Assembly: GCF_900108455.1 (NCBI RefSeq)
Contig: NZ_FNWS01000001.1
Coordinates: 1-64,000 of the forward strand
Direction: 5' to 3'
Length of the DNA: 64,000 nucleotides
Origin: Fructobacillus pseudoficulneus
Lineage (GTDB): Bacteria; Bacillota; Bacilli; Lactobacillales; Lactobacillaceae
The translations under genes and the position numbers were made by a program. Below are positions 60,703 through 64,000 of the stretch, in pieces; within the stretch, counting starts at the first letter, position 1, and each line of letters starts with the position of its first letter. Under the pieces are notes generated by a model. That model worked only from the letters and a program-made list of their open reading frames with translations. It had not been told where the DNA came from and did not search any database.

Positions 60703-61578
60703 TTAGAAAAAATTCATAGAATATGAGCCAGTGAACGTATCACCCGCAGCCAAAACATTCACACCAAACTTTTCCTTGAAATTACCGGTAGCATCCACCG
60801 TATCAGCAATTCCCCACCACGGTTCAACGGCAATAAAGGGAGCATCCTTCCCTGCCGGCGTCCAAATACCAACGAACTGGGCGTTGTCAATCGTCATTTC
60901 CATCCCATGTTGGTTGGCCAAGCGGGCGAGCAAGAATGTTGTTTTTTGCCGGTCTAGCTTCAAAATAATCGCGTCATCATGATAATCTTCCTGGCGCAAC
61001 CGTAACGGAATATTTGAGCTAAATGGTGTCGGCACGTTTGGGTTAGAGTATGGGCCAACCAAACGAATCCGGTCGTAAACCTTTTCAGGAGTCACGGACA
61101 AGTAATAGTCCGAAAACTTTCCACCATCAAGTGGCAAATTAAAGGCTGGGTGCCCGCCGACTGAAAAGAACAGCGACTCTGAGCTAGCTGGGTTTTGCAC
61201 CACGTATTCAACCTTTAATGATGAATCAATCAAAGTGAAAATCACATCAAAAGTAAAGGCAAATGGGTAAACTCGACGAGTCGATTCGGAATCCTCAAGT
61301 CGCAAGCGAACCGCATCATCTTGCTGGTTAATCACCATGAAGTCCATATTTCGAGCAAAACCGTGCTGGTTCATATAATAAGTTTGCCCAGCTAGTTCGT
61401 ATTGGTCACCCTGTAGGCGGCCAACAATTGGGAATAAATTAGGAGCATGACGTCCCCAATACTTGGGGTCAGCATACCAAATATATTCCAACTCAGCCTC
61501 TTTATTCCAGGCAGAGACTAATTCAGCACCATGCTCGCTGATTTCAACCTTTAATTTGTTATTTTCCAGGATTATCAT
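60703..61578 (-). CDS. Aldose 1-epimerase family protein (LacX-like)
   Basis: The 291-residue galactose-mutarotase-fold protein interconverts anomers of aldoses or a phosphorylated sugar. LVSAWNKEAELEYIWYADPK near 20-39, NLFPIVGRLQG near 47-57 and YYMNQHGFARNMDFM near 66-80 are typical of the LacX/YihR-type subgroup; FFSVGGHPAFNLPLDGGK near 136-153 supplies the active-site histidine and FIAVEPWWG near 251-259 the catalytic glutamate. The natural sugar cannot be read from sequence. No sugar operon is adjacent. Confidence 0.9.
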   Translation of the reverse strand: MIILENNKLKVEISEHGAELVSAWNKEAELEYIWYADPKYWGRHAPNLFPIVGRLQGDQYELAGQTYYMNQHGFARNMDFMVINQQDDAVRLRLEDSESTRRVYPFAFTFDVIFTLIDSSLKVEYVVQNPASSESLFFSVGGHPAFNLPLDGGKFSDYYLSVTPEKVYDRIRLVGPYSNPNVPTPFSSNIPLRLRQEDYHDDAIILKLDRQKTTFLLARLANQHGMEMTIDNAQFVGIWTPAGKDAPFIAVEPWWGIADTVDATGNFKEKFGVNVLAAGDTFTGSYSMNFF

Positions 61579-61665
61579 AACTTTATTTTACTATCTCTCA
61601 AAAAGAATAACAATTTAATTTCACAAACAGAATTGGTCAAAACGTCGGAGAAAAATCGCTAATCC

Positions 61666-62586
61666 TTACTTTCGTTTTGCCCGAGGAAAATAGTTCTGAT
61701 AGGAATTTTGCAGCATCGCCTTCGAGACGTGCGTATAAATTTGTGTAGTTGACAGGTTAGCATGTCCCAAGAGCTCCTGAACCGTTCGCATATCGGCCCC
61801 GCGATTGAGCAAGGCGGTTGCAAAAGTGTGGCGTAGCATGTGCGGGTGAATCTTACCGGTCAAAGTCGTCTTCTCCATCAACTGGTTCAAAATATACGTG
61901 ACCCCAGCCGGTGTTAGTGCCCCACCTTGAGAATTTAGAAAAGTATTTTGGGGCAAGTCTGCCCGCTTATTTTTAGCAAGTAATTCTGGCCGACAATTTT
62001 CCAAATAATCCGTCAACGCTTTCTTCGCATAAGAACCAAAGGGAACAAAGCGATCTTTGTTTCCCTTCCCATGAACCAAGACCAGACGCTGGTTCAGGTC
62101 AATTTGATCAACAGCCATATCGGACAACTCTGAGACACGAATCCCCGTTGCAAATAAAAACTCCAACAGCGCCGCATCTCGCCGCCATAGCGGATGATTA
62201 TTTTGATCGTACGCCACTTGAAAAAGTTCCTGAATCTCATTATCGTAAAAGAATTCCGGCAAATGTGCCTGATGCTTTCTTAAAGCGACCCCATCGAAGG
62301 GATTATCCAAGACTAATCCTTGGCTAACCATGTAGGCATAAAAGTTCTTTAAACTTGACACTTTACGAGCAATAGTGGTCCGGGCTAGCACCTGGTCATA
62401 CAGGCTGGCTAAATAGACTCGAACGTCCAGACTTTGAACGGCAGAAAAACCTTGAAAACCGCCATTATCAGCTAAATAAGCCTGAAATTCATGAATGTCC
62501 TTCAAATAAGCCTTAACTGTTTGGGCAGAATACCCCCGCTCAGCCTGTAGGTATTGTTGGTATTGTGCAATTGCGTTATCTTTCAT
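61666..62586 (-). CDS. xerD: Tyrosine recombinase XerD
   Basis: The 306-residue recombinase resolves chromosome dimers at dif, together with XerC or alone. The N-terminal SAM-like domain spans 1-90 (YLQAERGYSAQTVKAYLKDI). Catalytic residues are the arginine in FATGIRVSELSDM, the lysine in HGKGNKDRFVPFG, HPHMLRHTFATALLNRGADM with His and Arg, LLGHANLSTTQIYTHV with the second His and the tyrosine nucleophile. The ATG at 62586 is preceded by TATAAT six bases before it and has only a weak ribosome site, so a nearly leaderless transcript is possible. Confidence 0.93.
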   Translation of the reverse strand: MKDNAIAQYQQYLQAERGYSAQTVKAYLKDIHEFQAYLADNGGFQGFSAVQSLDVRVYLASLYDQVLARTTIARKVSSLKNFYAYMVSQGLVLDNPFDGVALRKHQAHLPEFFYDNEIQELFQVAYDQNNHPLWRRDAALLEFLFATGIRVSELSDMAVDQIDLNQRLVLVHGKGNKDRFVPFGSYAKKALTDYLENCRPELLAKNKRADLPQNTFLNSQGGALTPAGVTYILNQLMEKTTLTGKIHPHMLRHTFATALLNRGADMRTVQELLGHANLSTTQIYTHVSKAMLQNSYQNYFPRAKRK

Positions 62587-62724
62587 AACTTCATTATACC
62601 GTTGCAAAAGTTAAGAAGACCTTAAGATGCTTATGATTCAGGTAATCTCGTCTAGTTTAAGCCAAACATCTGCAGACAAGTTGTATAGTAGAGGTCAGTT
62701 AAGGATTTCATACGGAGGCTTTTT

Positions 62725-62988
62725 ATGAATTTACCAGTTACTTCAACATCAGATTACTTGCGTCATGTAATGTCATTGAAGCGGGTCAAATTTGACGCCT
62801 TCTTCTTACGTTTCCGTGATAACATTTTAAATAATCGTGACCAACGTGAAGCTTGGAAAAAGGGACAAGAATACCGACCAAGACATCATGAAGCACAAGA
62901 TCTGTTAAATAAGCGCGTTGTCGCTAATAATGACCGCTATTCTTACGGTAAACGTGCTGAACACAGTCATGAACATATTCACTTTTAA
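62725..62988 (+). CDS. Unrecognised 87-residue basic protein
   Basis: An 87-residue protein I do not recognise. It is rich in Arg, His and Asn (for example FDAFFLRFRDNILNNRDQRE and YRPRHHEAQDLLNKRVVANN) and ends in EHSHEHIHF, a histidine-rich tail that could bind metal. It has no membrane helix or cysteine. A very good ribosome site (ACGGAGGC) and a terminator right after the stop show that it is a real, separately transcribed gene. No function can be proposed from sequence alone. Confidence 0.8.
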   Translation: MNLPVTSTSDYLRHVMSLKRVKFDAFFLRFRDNILNNRDQREAWKKGQEYRPRHHEAQDLLNKRVVANNDRYSYGKRAEHSHEHIHF

Positions 62989-63012
62989 AAAGACCCCTAC
63001 TGGGTCTTTTTT
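62988..63012 (+). terminator. Terminator after the 87-residue protein gene
   Basis: Nine-bp stem AAAAGACCC/GGGTCTTTT with a five-base loop and further T. Confidence 0.88.
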
Positions 63013-63028
63013 CTTACTCAAATCACAG

Positions 63029-63075
63029 CAAAAAAAGAACAGCCCTTTGACGGATTCGTCATTTTGGCTGTTCTT
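63029..63075 (-). terminator. Terminator after the DUF711 gene
   Basis: Stem AAGAACAGCC/GGCTGTTCTT with an inner ATGACG-type stem, and T7 on the minus strand; it ends seven bases before the gene's stop codon. Confidence 0.88.
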
Positions 63076-63081
63076 TTGATA

Positions 63082-64000
63082 TTAATTCTTAAATGAATGA
63101 ATTGGTGCAGGGACATGGCCCCCACGGTTAATAAAGTCTGCAGAAGACTTATCGACAACTGGCATTACTGGCGCGGTTCCGAGCAAGCCACCATAATCAA
63201 CCATGTCGCCAACCTTCGTCCCATTTGTTGGCAAAATCCGGACAGCAGTTGTCTTATTGTTTTGAATTCCAATAGCCGCTTCATCAGCAATCATCGCCGA
63301 GATAGTGGTTGCTTCCGTCTCACCTGGAATGGCAATCATGTCCAAACCAACGGAACAAACGGAAGTCATTGCTTCCAGCTTAGCTAATGACAAAGTACCA
63401 GCCTTAACGGCGTCAATCATCCCCGCATCCTCAGAAACTGGGATAAAGGCCCCTGATAAACCACCGACACCTTGTGAGGCCATCACGCCACCCTTTTTAA
63501 CGGCATCGTTTAAGAGCATCAAGGCTGCCGTTGTTCCGTGCGTTCCAACCTGCTCCAAACCGATTTCTTCAAGCACTTCAGCCACAGAGTCACCACGAGC
63601 TGGTGTTGGTGCCAATGACAAATCAACGATTCCAAATGGCACACCCAAACGTTCAGAAGCAATCGTTCCGACCAACTGGCCAACACGAGTAATCTTAAAG
63701 GCCGTCTTCTTGATCGTTTCGGCAACGACCGTAATCGATTCACCCTTAACTTGCTCCAAAGCGCGCTTAACAACCCCAGGGCCAGAAATCCCAACGTTAA
63801 TCACAACGTCTGGTTCTGAGACACCGTGAAAGGCACCAGCCATGAACGGATTATCTTCCACCGCATTGGCGAAGACGACCATTTTTGAGTTGGCCGTATC
63901 TGACTTATCGGTAATCACCTTAATGGTTTCACCCATCAACTTCACGGCATCCAGGTTAATCCCGGCCTTTGATGAACCGACGTTGACAGAAGACATCACC
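63082..64000 (-). CDS. DUF711/UPF0210 (PFL) family protein, C-terminal part
   Basis: About 306 codons open to the right edge; complete members have about 447 residues, so the N-terminal third is missing from the window. [40 protein letters not shown] and [18 protein letters not shown] near the start, then [20 protein letters not shown] and [19 protein letters not shown], are the family's conserved blocks. These proteins share the glycyl-radical (PFL-like) barrel fold but lack a known enzyme activity. In streptococci and lactobacilli they are encoded behind a small ACT-domain protein gene, which would lie outside this window. Confidence 0.9.
   Translation of the reverse strand, partial: VMSSVNVGSSKAGINLDAVKLMGETIKVITDKSDTANSKMVVFANAVEDNPFMAGAFHGVSEPDVVINVGISGPGVVKRALEQVKGESITVVAETIKKTAFKITRVGQLVGTIASERLGVPFGIVDLSLAPTPARGDSVAEVLEEIGLEQVGTHGTTAALMLLNDAVKKGGVMASQGVGGLSGAFIPVSEDAGMIDAVKAGTLSLAKLEAMTSVCSVGLDMIAIPGETEATTISAMIADEAAIGIQNNKTTAVRILPTNGTKVGDMVDYGGLLGTAPVMPVVDKSSADFINRGGHVPAPIHSFKN

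Overview
The window is a stretch of chromosome from a low-to-moderate GC member of the Lactobacillales. The best fit is a heterofermentative Leuconostoc/Weissella-type lactic acid bacterium, judged from gene content only: pyruvate oxidase, 2,3-BPG-dependent phosphoglycerate mutase, a ProB without a PUA domain, ThiW thiazole uptake instead of thiamine synthesis, an oligopeptide transporter, and no respiratory genes. Nearly all genes lie on the minus strand. I saw no rRNA, tRNA, CRISPR array or prophage.

Layout. 1-1.2 kb: the 5' end of an IS30-type transposase gene, running off the left edge, whose insertion appears to have removed the front of a ferric-reductase-like flavocytochrome gene. 1.2-9.6 kb: a metabolic patchwork of ribB with an XRE regulator, an isolated dTDP-glucose dehydratase, a ClC antiporter, proBA, a serine acetyltransferase and a plus-strand ammonium transporter with GlnR-like boxes. 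9.6-14.3 kb: a glutamine amidotransferase, a YeiH-type exporter with a LysR regulator, a DMT exporter and a HAD phosphatase. 14.3-16.9 kb: the most RNA-rich part. It holds a thiamine-binding protein and ThiW preceded by a TPP riboswitch with terminator, then a second, TPP-like three-way-junction RNA, and next to it a hydratase gene behind a T-box leader. 16.9-24.5 kb: an NAD(P)-binding oxidoreductase, gpmA, spxB, a LexA-controlled error-prone polymerase operon, folate enzymes and glyA.

24.5-49.7 kb is mostly housekeeping: ansA-recO-era-dgkA-ybeY-phoH, pyk, dnaE, pepT, nif3-trmK, rnhB-rbgA, yozE-ypmS-degV-folA-cca, a TPR protein, thiD, topA and dprA. A short plus-strand insert carries an AdaA-like regulator and an SDR dehydrogenase. 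49.7-64 kb: an ABC-F ATPase, a wall amidase, the oppDFBCA oligopeptide uptake system preceded by a candidate small RNA, a DUF308 membrane protein, an unrecognised 297-residue protein, an aldose epimerase, XerD, an unrecognised 87-residue protein and a DUF711 protein cut by the right edge.

The observation I rate highest is the roughly 140-nt RNA at 15251-15391, between the TPP riboswitch terminator and thiW. It repeats the pyrimidine-sensing half of the TPP aptamer with compensatory stem changes, carries a different second arm, and is closed by a perfect 9-bp P1. It could form a tandem two-signal control of thiazole uptake. Start codons were adjusted wherever a Shine-Dalgarno sequence argued for an internal start.
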